Position numbers and translations under genes: made by a program. The notes below the pieces were generated by a model. The model was not told the origin of the DNA, made no database searches, and saw only the letters and a program-made list of their open reading frames with translations. From NCBI GenBank assembly GCA_002297815.1, contig DBKH01000106.1, positions 23,942 to 56,513 of the forward strand: DNA of 32,572 nt, given 5' to 3'. This document shows positions 26,052-32,572 of the stretch, piece by piece. The stretch comes from Bacteroidales bacterium UBA755. Its GTDB lineage: Bacteria; Bacteroidota; Bacteroidia; Bacteroidales; UBA932. Position 1 is the stretch's first letter; every line of letters begins with the position of its first letter.

Positions 26052-28196
26052 ATGAAATATTCAAAAACAATATCATGCCTTATGGCATCACTTTTCCTTA
26101 TCACCGTTGGCTGTGACAAGGAGCAAAATGGGACTGTCTATAGCCCGAACTCAGACGATGCGAAGGAGATCCACTTCATCCAGTCATCCCTGAGCAAGGA
26201 GTTTCCACAAGGGACAGAGACAGGAACAATCGAGATTGAGCTGGCTCGCCCAAGCGACAAAGGAGAACTCTCTGTCAGCCTTCAGAAGAAAGGCGAGAAC
26301 AGTGGCTCATTCACCGTTCCAGAGATAGTAACGATTCCTAATGGTAGTTATTCAGTGAAAATTCCTGTTGAGGTCGATCTTGGAAAACTTCTGGCAGGAT
26401 CAAGTCTGAACACCACGATCCTCATCTCCGACCGTCAGGAGGAGACAGGGAACGGAGCTTATGTCACTCAGTTCTCTGACAAGATCAACCTTAGTGTGTC
26501 CTACGCCCTTGAATGGAAGACCTACTACAGAACAGACGAGAGCGGTGCCAAGGTTCCGCAGACCGCCACTTACCACTACAACGCCTTCTACACCGGACAA
26601 GACTCCGGCCTTGAGGTGGAGAAAGCTGTTGGAACCAACATATTCAAAGTCAATGATTGGGCAAGCGGGGTATCCTTCAAGTTCATCCTCAACGATGACA
26701 ACTCCTGCACCGTACCCGCCCAGTCGATCGGCTACTACAACTCCAATTACAATGAATATGTCAAAGTTGCAGACATGGCGGAGTACACTGGCAACAAAGC
26801 GGCCTACAGTTCCTACCCATGCACCTACGATGGCAAGGGCACATTCTCGTTCTACTTGATCTACTACGTCTCAGCTGGCTATTTCGCGCAAGGCACCGAG
26901 ACGCTTACATTCGACGGGAATGAGGATAAAACTCCTGCGGTAGAGATCACGTTCGATGGAATCGAGACCACGGAGACAGGTTTCAAGGCTCCACGGCTCT
27001 CATTCTACAAGAATGAATATGCCAAGTTCTACAAGGCGACCGTGGTCAGCGGTGACCTCACAGGAGATTCCGCCCGTCAAGAAGAGATCAAAAAGTTGCT
27101 CTCCGAGGACAAGACTCTGGGAAGCGTTCCTGTGCTCACATTGTACGATGACAGTTCCGAACTCTGGAATGTAGGTTCAGGGAACTGCACGGCTGTGGCA
27201 CTCGCCTACGATTCCACATCAACCGCCTCTGTCCTCTACATGCAGAGATTCACATGCGATCCTGACGGAAAGTACCTTCCGAAAGTCAACAAGTTCGACT
27301 GGAGAAGGGACGATTCCAACCCGCTTTACTCCCCTTACACCACCTTGTTCTGGGACATGCAGGCGGACAACGCTGTGTCTCTCAAGTACCTCTGCATGAG
27401 GACGGACTACCTTGACTACATGGTTAAGAACCTTGGACAGAGTGCTGCTCAGATTGCTTGGGAAAGGGGCAACGAAGTCAACGAGGAGTTCGTTCAGAAA
27501 CTGGGTTCTGACGAAGGCTTCGCCACAGTCTTCAACACCCTCAAGCAAGGTACGACCTACACCCTATGCGTCTGCGTTGTCAATGAGTTTGGAGACACGT
27601 CCTTTGTACAGAAGACAGCCTCAACAAAAGGTTACACGTCCGCGAACTTCGATCAGAGCAAGACTGTGGAGGATTTCATAGGAGCATTCAAGGCCTCGGC
27701 CACGGTTGACGGTGCATCCTCATCCGCTGAAGAATCATTCCGTGTAGACATCTACAGCCTTGGCGGCAACGATGTCACAATCAGCGGTCTGTCCAACACC
27801 AGTGACTTCACCCCGGACGTGAAAGCGTACTACGATCCAGAGAGCCATTCGATCATCATCGAGCCGCAGAAACTCGGTCGTTACAAAGGTAATTATGTGA
27901 CACTTGGTTTCTCGGACGGCCTGTCCATATACTGGGGAGCAAACAGCATAGCTCTCGGTTTCATTGACGGAGTGATCCACATGACTCCAAGTCCTTACGC
28001 TAGTGCTGCCGTCAACAGTTACCAATTCCTAGTGTTCAGCTCCGAGAACGCCACTGGCTCATCGTACCTAAGGCAGAGCGTAGGCTCCAAAACCTACAGC
28101 GCCCTCACCCTAGAGCCGTTCGGAACTTCCACCAAGGCTTCGATGCCCGCTCAGGCGGACACTTTCCTCGGAGAAAAGGCCGTCCTGACGCGATAA
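26052..28196 (+). CDS. Large surface lipoprotein closing the SusCD operon (operon gene 8)
   Basis: 714 aa. The signal ends FLITVGC (C21) followed by DKEQNG. The N-terminal region (about 45-150, GTIEIELARPSDKGELSVSLQ...) looks like an Ig/Calx-beta-type or DUF4843-like domain. The middle region (YHYNAFYTGQDSGLEVEKA...FKFILNDDN) and FN3-like stretches (AKFYKATVVSG; TTYTLCVCVVNEFGDTSFV) resemble parts of operon gene 5. A C-terminal beta-rich domain includes YYDPESHSIIIEPQKLGRY. In SusCD operons this position often holds a surface ligand-binding protein (SGBP-like). No catalytic motif is seen. Confidence 0.75.
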   Translation: MKYSKTISCLMASLFLITVGCDKEQNGTVYSPNSDDAKEIHFIQSSLSKEFPQGTETGTIEIELARPSDKGELSVSLQKKGENSGSFTVPEIVTIPNGSYSVKIPVEVDLGKLLAGSSLNTTILISDRQEETGNGAYVTQFSDKINLSVSYALEWKTYYRTDESGAKVPQTATYHYNAFYTGQDSGLEVEKAVGTNIFKVNDWASGVSFKFILNDDNSCTVPAQSIGYYNSNYNEYVKVADMAEYTGNKAAYSSYPCTYDGKGTFSFYLIYYVSAGYFAQGTETLTFDGNEDKTPAVEITFDGIETTETGFKAPRLSFYKNEYAKFYKATVVSGDLTGDSARQEEIKKLLSEDKTLGSVPVLTLYDDSSELWNVGSGNCTAVALAYDSTSTASVLYMQRFTCDPDGKYLPKVNKFDWRRDDSNPLYSPYTTLFWDMQADNAVSLKYLCMRTDYLDYMVKNLGQSAAQIAWERGNEVNEEFVQKLGSDEGFATVFNTLKQGTTYTLCVCVVNEFGDTSFVQKTASTKGYTSANFDQSKTVEDFIGAFKASATVDGASSSAEESFRVDIYSLGGNDVTISGLSNTSDFTPDVKAYYDPESHSIIIEPQKLGRYKGNYVTLGFSDGLSIYWGANSIALGFIDGVIHMTPSPYASAAVNSYQFLVFSSENATGSSYLRQSVGSKTYSALTLEPFGTSTKASMPAQADTFLGEKAVLTR

Positions 28197-28216
28197 CGAT
28201 TTTCAATGAATATGAA

Positions 28217-28256
28217 AGGCCGGACTCCAGAAATCGGAACCCGGTCTTTTTCTTTT
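28217..28256 (+). terminator. Terminator of the SusCD operon
   Basis: Stem CCGGACTCC (28220-28228) / GGAACCCGG (28236-28244) with a two-base internal mismatch and a 7-nt loop, followed by TCTTTTTCTTTT. It begins about 20 nt after the last stop codon. Confidence 0.8.
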
Positions 28257-28286
28257 CGTGATATTCATTTATCAAATCCATTTCAT

Positions 28287-28294
28287 TAAATTTG
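28287..28294 (+). promoter_or_regulatory. -7 box for the lytic transglycosylase gene
   Basis: TAAATTTG is a perfect TAnnTTTG, predicting a transcript start near 28300. This supports ATG 28321 rather than the upstream in-frame codon at 28258 as the gene start. Confidence 0.6.
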
Positions 28295-28320
28295 CATTAT
28301 TTAAAATTGACTCTGGATTA

Positions 28321-29226
28321 ATGACATTGTTGACTGCAAGGATAATCAGACACACGGCAGTGGCGACACTGCTTTTGGCCAGTGGCGCCACATTCATCTC
28401 GATGGCGCAGATCTTCCCACAGGAGGAACTGCATTTCAAGGCTCCTGCGGTGCCTCGACAGATTGTGTTCGCAGGAGACACGGTACGGTTTGACAGAAGC
28501 GACCTCTACGAGAGGATGGACAGAGAATTGGTCTCGTTCACCTACATGCATTCCAACTCGATTCTGATGCTGAAAAAGTCCGAACGCTATTTCAGAATGG
28601 TGGAGCCGATACTTCGGCTGAACGGCATTCCAGATGACTTGAAGTACCTCATGGCAATCGAGAGCAACCTCAACCCGAAAGCATATTCCTCAGCTGGAGC
28701 AGCGGGTCTCTGGCAGTTCACAAAGACCACTGGCAAGGAATATGGTCTTGTCATTGATGGTGAGGTGGACGAGCGTTACAACATTGAGAAAGAGACCGCT
28801 GCGGCCTGCAAATATCTCCGCAGAGCATACGAGAAGTACGGAGATTGGATGACGGTCGCTGCTAGTTACAATGCTGGGCAAGGAGGAATATCCCGTCGTC
28901 TTTCCGACCAAAGACAGAAGTCAGCGATGGATTTATGGCTGGTTGAGGAAACATCCCGGTACATGTTCAGAGTCCTTTCAGCAAAAATGTTCTTCGAGAA
29001 TCCTTCCGCTTTCGGATTTAATGTGAAGGATTTCGAGAAGTACCCTTGCTATTCTCCGAAAGAAGTTGTCACTGTCAGTGGTTCAATCGCCAATCTGGTG
29101 GACTTCGCGCAGGAGCACGGTGTGACCTATTACCAACTGAAAGAGGCCAATCTTTGGCTCCGTGACAACAAACTGCTCAACAAGGCCGGGCACACCTACA
29201 AGATTATCATTCCGAGTGGGAAATAG
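28321..29226 (+). CDS. MltD-like lytic murein transglycosylase with LysM domain
   Basis: 301 aa with an N-terminal signal (TAVATLLLASGATFISMAQ). The SLT/goose-lysozyme-like domain contains catalytic E114 in LKYLMAIESNLNPKAYSSAGAAGLWQFTKTTGKEYGL and the AASYNAGQGGI segment. A C-terminal LysM (about 252-299, VSGSIANLVDFAQEHGVTYYQLKEANLWL) binds peptidoglycan. It would cleave murein with 1,6-anhydro product formation in the periplasm during wall turnover. The gene has its own promoter and is separated from the SusCD operon by a terminator. Confidence 0.92.
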   Translation: MTLLTARIIRHTAVATLLLASGATFISMAQIFPQEELHFKAPAVPRQIVFAGDTVRFDRSDLYERMDRELVSFTYMHSNSILMLKKSERYFRMVEPILRLNGIPDDLKYLMAIESNLNPKAYSSAGAAGLWQFTKTTGKEYGLVIDGEVDERYNIEKETAAACKYLRRAYEKYGDWMTVAASYNAGQGGISRRLSDQRQKSAMDLWLVEETSRYMFRVLSAKMFFENPSAFGFNVKDFEKYPCYSPKEVVTVSGSIANLVDFAQEHGVTYYQLKEANLWLRDNKLLNKAGHTYKIIIPSGK

Positions 29227-29283
29227 CGACTGATGTCGGTGGCGTTTTCGCGATGTGACTTCGTGAGGCCTTTCTGGTCAAGG

Positions 29284-29373
29284 GTTCCAGTTGCGGGAGT
29301 ATTATGGCGGCCTACGCGCTTCGCGCGCCCTGTCCGGGAGAATGGCCGCCATAAATACACCCGCCACTGGAAC
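29284..29373. repeat. 90-bp near-perfect palindrome with nested hairpin
   Basis: Arms of about 29 bases (GTTCCAGTTGCGGGAGTATT... at 29284-29312 and its reverse complement with a few mismatches at 29344-29373) share the inner GGCGGCC/GGCCGCC. The 31-nt loop holds a small nested palindrome CGCGCTTCGCGCG. It lies 58 nt after the transglycosylase stop. It could be a terminator-like hairpin, but size and symmetry suggest a non-autonomous repeat element. Confidence 0.8.
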
Positions 29374-29410
29374 AATTCCGGAATATTACTTCTTTGTTAT
29401 GAGGTAAATT

Positions 29411-29474
29411 GTTGTCTTATCTCCCGGCACCTGAACACAACGGTTGTCTTAGCTCCCGGCACCTGAACACGACG
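29411..29474. repeat. 32-bp direct tandem duplication
   Basis: Two units (GTTGTCTTA[t/g]CTCCCGGCACC...) at 29411-29442 and 29443-29474 are nearly identical (TGAACACAACGG versus TGAACACGACGG at the ends). Confidence 0.8.
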
Positions 29475-29608
29475 GCAGCGTTCTCGTCAAGAAATGACAC
29501 CGTCGTAGTCATTATTACGCTCAACTGGAGCAAAATCACCTATTTGTGCAACCGTCCGGTTGGTGAGTTTGTCGAACCATTAGGACGGTCTCTTCGACAA
29601 GCTCAGTA
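29467..29608. repeat. Cluster of REP-like hairpins
   Basis: ACGACGG (about 29468) and CCGTCGT (about 29502) form one hairpin of about 40 nt. ACCGTCC (29550) and GGACGGT (29583) form a second. Inside and beside the latter are two facing degenerate copies of the CTGAGCCTGTCGAAG family (29561-29579 and 29592-29608). No gene is recognised between 29227 and 29687. Confidence 0.6.
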
Positions 29609-29639
29609 AAGGATAGCCAACTCCATTCACCTTGACACA

Positions 29640-29672
29640 AAAGAAGCCGCCCTGAAAAGGCGGCCTCAATAA
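29640..29672 (-). terminator. Rho-independent terminator of the fimbrillin-like gene
   Basis: On the minus strand the stem GCCGCC / GGCGGC with a 7-nt loop is followed by TTCTTTTG. It begins about 20 nt after the stop codon of the minus-strand gene at 29688. Confidence 0.8.
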
Positions 29673-29687
29673 GAGTGTCAATCAAAG

Positions 29688-32186
29688 TCAGATTTTCTTC
29701 TTCTGGACAATCCAAGTGCCAGGCTTTTCTTTGCTTTCTATCGACTCATAGCCATCAGCGACCCAGTTGGCAGGCTTGCCGTCGATATTGTCACCTGTGC
29801 TGGCTGCCGGATTGAAGCCAACGAAGGTTCCACCCTTGATGGTGATCTTGCATCTTGTGATGTCAGGATCATAGCAGTTGATGAGGAACTTGGCACTACC
29901 ACCGCTGTTTATTGCCGGACAGAATACTCCACCGTTGATTTCGAGCTCTGGCGCATCATATTGATCCATCGGCATAAGGTAGATGGCAGGACTGTCATTG
30001 CCGCTCGCGTCAGTTCCAGAGATGAATGTGCCGTTGTTAATCACCAACTTGCCGTCCCAGATTGTAATGGCTGATGCAAACTTACTTGAGCTTCCGCCCG
30101 TAATTTGGATGTCATTCTCATTCTCGCAGTCTATTGTGAGCGTCTGTCCGTTGACGAGGACGGCAGCATCGCTGTTGGTACCACCGTAGATCACGCCTTT
30201 TCCATTGATGGTGTTATTGCCGCCATCATGGCAGAAGTGCAGCGCAGGGGATTTGCAGTCACTTTGTATGTTGGCTCCTTCTGATAGAGTCAGGGTGAAA
30301 TCTTTCTGGATCTTCAGCTGATTTCTGAGGGAAACAGGATAATCGATGATAACGGTGCCATCTTTCTCGACATTGGAGACTGCCTCGGTGAATTTAGTCT
30401 CGTAGGAGATTACTTTGTAGGCGAGCGGTGTTTCGCCAGTAGGCTCATAAGAGTAACTATTGGCTGCCACATACGGCTTTCCGGCATCGTCCGAGTATTT
30501 TCCACCCTTGATGTCTATATCAGCGTTCTCTATGTCAGGGTAGCCGCAATTAGAGTCCTTGTAGAACGTCGTGCAAGGCACTTTCGTTTTGCCGTCAGCA
30601 ACGTAGCCAACTCGCTCTCCGCCAGTGACGCTGATCTCAGCATCGTTTACAGTGATTTTACCACCGCGGCAAAGGATGCCGACACCGTTCTCTATGTTGA
30701 ATTTGGCAGCGTTGATAGTGATCTCATCTTTCCATGGGGAGTAAAGACCGCAGGCAACAGCGTCTGCATCGACAACAGAGCCGTTGAATACGGGGACGTT
30801 ACCCTTACTGTCAGCGCTGATGATTATCGTATTGCCTTTGTCTCTGGCTTCTTGGGTGCCTGCGTACTTTGGGCTGCCGTTGCCGGCTATCACTGCGTTG
30901 TTCGTAGCTGAGAATGATCCACCGTAGATGACAATCTGGCATCCGGTTGCAGTGCTGGTGCATACAGCGCCCTGATTGGAGTTCACAGTGCAATCTACAA
31001 GATAGACTCTTGCCCCTTTGGCCTGCGGGTCGAATTTGACACCTACGAAGTTCTTTGACTCAATGTTGCCGTTCTTGAGCCTAACATCACCTTGCTTGAC
31101 AATGATGGCGGATTCGCCTTCGTTTTCAGCAGTAATGCTATGTCCGTTGAGATCCAGAATGATTTCTTTCCCTCTACTCATCGGATTGGTTATCGTGAAA
31201 GAGCCTATGGCATCACCTGTCAAAGTGATGGTTGACTGTTTTCCGTAATTCTCCGCGGCAGCGATTGCATCATCAAGGCTGCTGAATTGCTTGCCATCTA
31301 ATGAGGCAACAATTGCCGCAGGATTTGTGCCACTTGTCCTTAAGACAATCGTTGCGTTTTTCTCTATATTACACTCCGGTATGGTTTTAGTTCCCAATAC
31401 AAGTGATGTACCGTCAGCTTTATGGGCTGTAATTGTGATTTCCTTGTCGGAAAGAACCACTGGAGCTGTTGTAAAAAATGCTCTCAAGTATTCACCCTTG
31501 GCGAAGTCTAGGCCACTACCGTTTTCTGCACCGAGATTCAGGGATAGTTCCGTAGCAAGTTTATTATATTTAAGAGTTTGCTTGGTAGCATCAAGTGTAC
31601 ACTTCGTTGTAAAGAGTTTTTCGGATGTTGACAATGTGATTGAGGTCACTCCTTTAACCTCATCTGAGAAATAGTGCTCTAGCACTATCCATGCCACCTG
31701 ATTCTTAAGGGTGAACCCTAAGCTATTGGAGCCAGCCTCCTTGGTAGCTGAAGCGCAGGCGTAATCAAAAAACTTCAGATGCGCAGTATTGTTGTTTGCC
31801 GTCTGTCTTTGGCCCAAGAATGTGACAGGAATGGCATCGCTCGTTGTTGTGATGTTGAAAGAATATGCCGGGATGAAGGCATAATAATTGACCTCCTCCA
31901 TAAGCTGAAATCCCTTGCTCTCGATTTGCGATGATGATTCACCGGCCGTCAGTGTACGCAGGAGCGCAGCGTCTTTATTTCCGAACACAACTAGATTCTC
32001 ATTCTTATCCCACTTGAATTTGAGAGCATTATCCCAAGTAAAACCTTTTGTTTGGACTGGCTTTCCTGGTTGCTCGATAGTTGCGAATATTCCTTCACCT
32101 ACCTGTTCCTGAATCGGTTCGAGACCAGATGTACACCCAACTAATGTTGCCACTGTACTTGCAATGGCAAATAACCTGCTTTTCAT
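29688..32186 (-). CDS. Fimbrillin-like lipoprotein with a C-terminal beta-helix
   Basis: 832 aa. The lipoprotein signal ends ATLVGC (C18). The N-terminal part (about 40-290) has the fimbrillin-like layout: FKWDKNENLVVFG, then VNYYAFIPAY, FTLKNQVAWIVLEHYFSDEVKGVTSITLST and KGEYLRAFFTTAPV. After a linker (ASLDGKQFSSLDDAIAAAENYGKQSTITLTGDAIGSF) the C-terminal half is a right-handed parallel beta-helix with repeated short strands (IILDLNGHSIT, VRLKNGNIESK, VYLVDCTVNSN, ITVNDAEISVTGG, LVINNGTFISG, ITIKGGTFVGF), and it ends WIVQKKKI. It is probably surface-exposed and adhesive or structural; beta-helix enzymes of the pectate lyase type would need catalytic residues I cannot identify. It is alone on its strand with its own terminator. 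Confidence 0.82.
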   Translation of the reverse strand: MKSRLFAIASTVATLVGCTSGLEPIQEQVGEGIFATIEQPGKPVQTKGFTWDNALKFKWDKNENLVVFGNKDAALLRTLTAGESSSQIESKGFQLMEEVNYYAFIPAYSFNITTTSDAIPVTFLGQRQTANNNTAHLKFFDYACASATKEAGSNSLGFTLKNQVAWIVLEHYFSDEVKGVTSITLSTSEKLFTTKCTLDATKQTLKYNKLATELSLNLGAENGSGLDFAKGEYLRAFFTTAPVVLSDKEITITAHKADGTSLVLGTKTIPECNIEKNATIVLRTSGTNPAAIVASLDGKQFSSLDDAIAAAENYGKQSTITLTGDAIGSFTITNPMSRGKEIILDLNGHSITAENEGESAIIVKQGDVRLKNGNIESKNFVGVKFDPQAKGARVYLVDCTVNSNQGAVCTSTATGCQIVIYGGSFSATNNAVIAGNGSPKYAGTQEARDKGNTIIISADSKGNVPVFNGSVVDADAVACGLYSPWKDEITINAAKFNIENGVGILCRGGKITVNDAEISVTGGERVGYVADGKTKVPCTTFYKDSNCGYPDIENADIDIKGGKYSDDAGKPYVAANSYSYEPTGETPLAYKVISYETKFTEAVSNVEKDGTVIIDYPVSLRNQLKIQKDFTLTLSEGANIQSDCKSPALHFCHDGGNNTINGKGVIYGGTNSDAAVLVNGQTLTIDCENENDIQITGGSSSKFASAITIWDGKLVINNGTFISGTDASGNDSPAIYLMPMDQYDAPELEINGGVFCPAINSGGSAKFLINCYDPDITRCKITIKGGTFVGFNPAASTGDNIDGKPANWVADGYESIESKEKPGTWIVQKKKI

Positions 32187-32266
32187 TTTACTGCTTTTTA
32201 TTAGGTTAATAAACTTTAGGGGAATTAGGGTCTTCTACAGTAGCACTGTCACAAAGTACGCTCGTA

Positions 32267-32308
32267 GGAATTATGTCAACCGCTTCTACTTCCGGCTTGA
32301 CATAATCC
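32267..32308. promoter_or_regulatory. Inverted repeat upstream of the fimbrillin-like gene
   Basis: TTATGTCAA (32271-32279) pairs with TTGACATAA (32297-32305), with inner CCG/CGG pairing, forming a compact hairpin about 80 nt upstream of the ATG at 32186. It may be an operator or a leader hairpin. On the + strand a T-rich stretch follows about 12 nt later, so a terminator of an unseen transcript is another reading. Confidence 0.45.
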
Positions 32309-32319
32309 TTGGTTTCATT

Positions 32320-32572
32320 TATTTTTTTCATAGAAATAAAAACTGTTAGCCGATGGCTCCGGGTCGGTTATTTAATAATAAAAGTCTAAAGGCAGATAGA
32401 ACAAGGCGTGGAGCCATATCCGTCAAAGGGTTCGTATTCAGTACTTTGCGAAGGGTTCCTGTCAGAACCGCAATTTTGGATCGCTTGTTGTATGTGCCCG
32501 CTTTCTTTGTTCTGTATCAAAAAAGCGGGGACTAATATATATATATATATACACTACTGTCCGGAGAAAAAT
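32320..32572. other. Non-coding right edge with hairpin, TA tract and partial repeat
   Basis: No gene with a valid start is seen, although the minus strand is open for about 57 codons over 32340-32515. CCCGCTTT (32497-32504) pairs with AAAGCGGG (32522-32529). A (TA)n tract runs over about 32534-32551. The last bases, TGTCCGGAGAAAA, resemble the decayed hairpins of array 2 (4858-4890) and may be the start of another array beyond the window. Confidence 0.5.

Noticed and set aside
28840..28920. Frameshift or truncation in the transglycosylase
   Set aside because: The SLT and LysM parts are in one continuous frame of normal length.
29233..29609. Short + strand ORFs after the transglycosylase gene
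   Set aside because: They run through the 90-bp palindrome and tandem duplication and show no protein-like composition.

Overview
The window looks like a chromosomal segment of a Bacteroidales (Bacteroidota) genome. The evidence is a complete SusC/SusD pair, several BACON-domain lipoproteins, a BspA-type leucine-rich-repeat protein, a fimbrillin-like lipoprotein, a DUF2795 gene, and -7 boxes of the Bacteroides form TAnnTTTG in front of several genes. I cannot name the species. No rRNA, tRNA, prophage or classical insertion sequence was recognised.

Left part (1-6.6 kb): housekeeping and accessory genes set among dense short repeats. Genes in order are a MATE exporter (+), an HD-domain hydrolase and a low-molecular-weight protein tyrosine phosphatase (-, overlapping, with a possible 38-aa leader ORF), a REP-associated tyrosine transposase-like protein (RAYT, HUH/Y1 family, -), and an unrecognised 396-aa protein (-). 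Three arrays of imperfect hairpins (TTTGTCCGG-N15-CCGGACAAA, 33 nt, repeating about every 50 bp) sit on both sides of the RAYT gene and of the unknown gene, so the two genes look like cassettes separated by repeat arrays. One further copy overlaps the end of the MATE gene. A second REP-like family (core CTGAGCCTGTCGAAG) occurs as an inverted pair at 226-283, as three in-frame tandem copies inside the phosphatase gene, at 6267-6290, and in degenerate form near 29.6 kb.

Middle (6.6-10.6 kb): DUF2795 protein (-), diverging from folE-trpS (+), then a GNAT acetyltransferase (+) and a secreted WbsX/GH99-like protein (-).

Right-centre (11.05-28.2 kb): one eight-gene + strand operon with gaps of 20 nt or less or small overlaps, ending in a terminator. 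It encodes a two-BACON lipoprotein, a 1217-aa BACON/PKD-like/LRR lipoprotein with about 29 repeats, a BACON lipoprotein with an NCYI...WSWHIW...MDRNLGA module, a lipoprotein S8 (subtilisin) protease with a complete catalytic triad, a fibronectin-III-like lipoprotein, SusC, SusD, and a final large lipoprotein. All except SusC carry lipoprotein signals. There is no CAZyme and no regulator inside it. My inference is a cell-surface protein- or glycoprotein-binding, cleaving and importing machine.

Right end (28.3-32.6 kb): a LysM lytic transglycosylase (+), a repeat-rich non-coding stretch that includes a 90-bp near-palindrome, and a large fimbrillin-like/beta-helix lipoprotein (-).

Across the whole window the motif TGAATATG/CATATTCA is strikingly over-represented on both strands, in all reading frames and outside genes. 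This is the most unexpected global signal.
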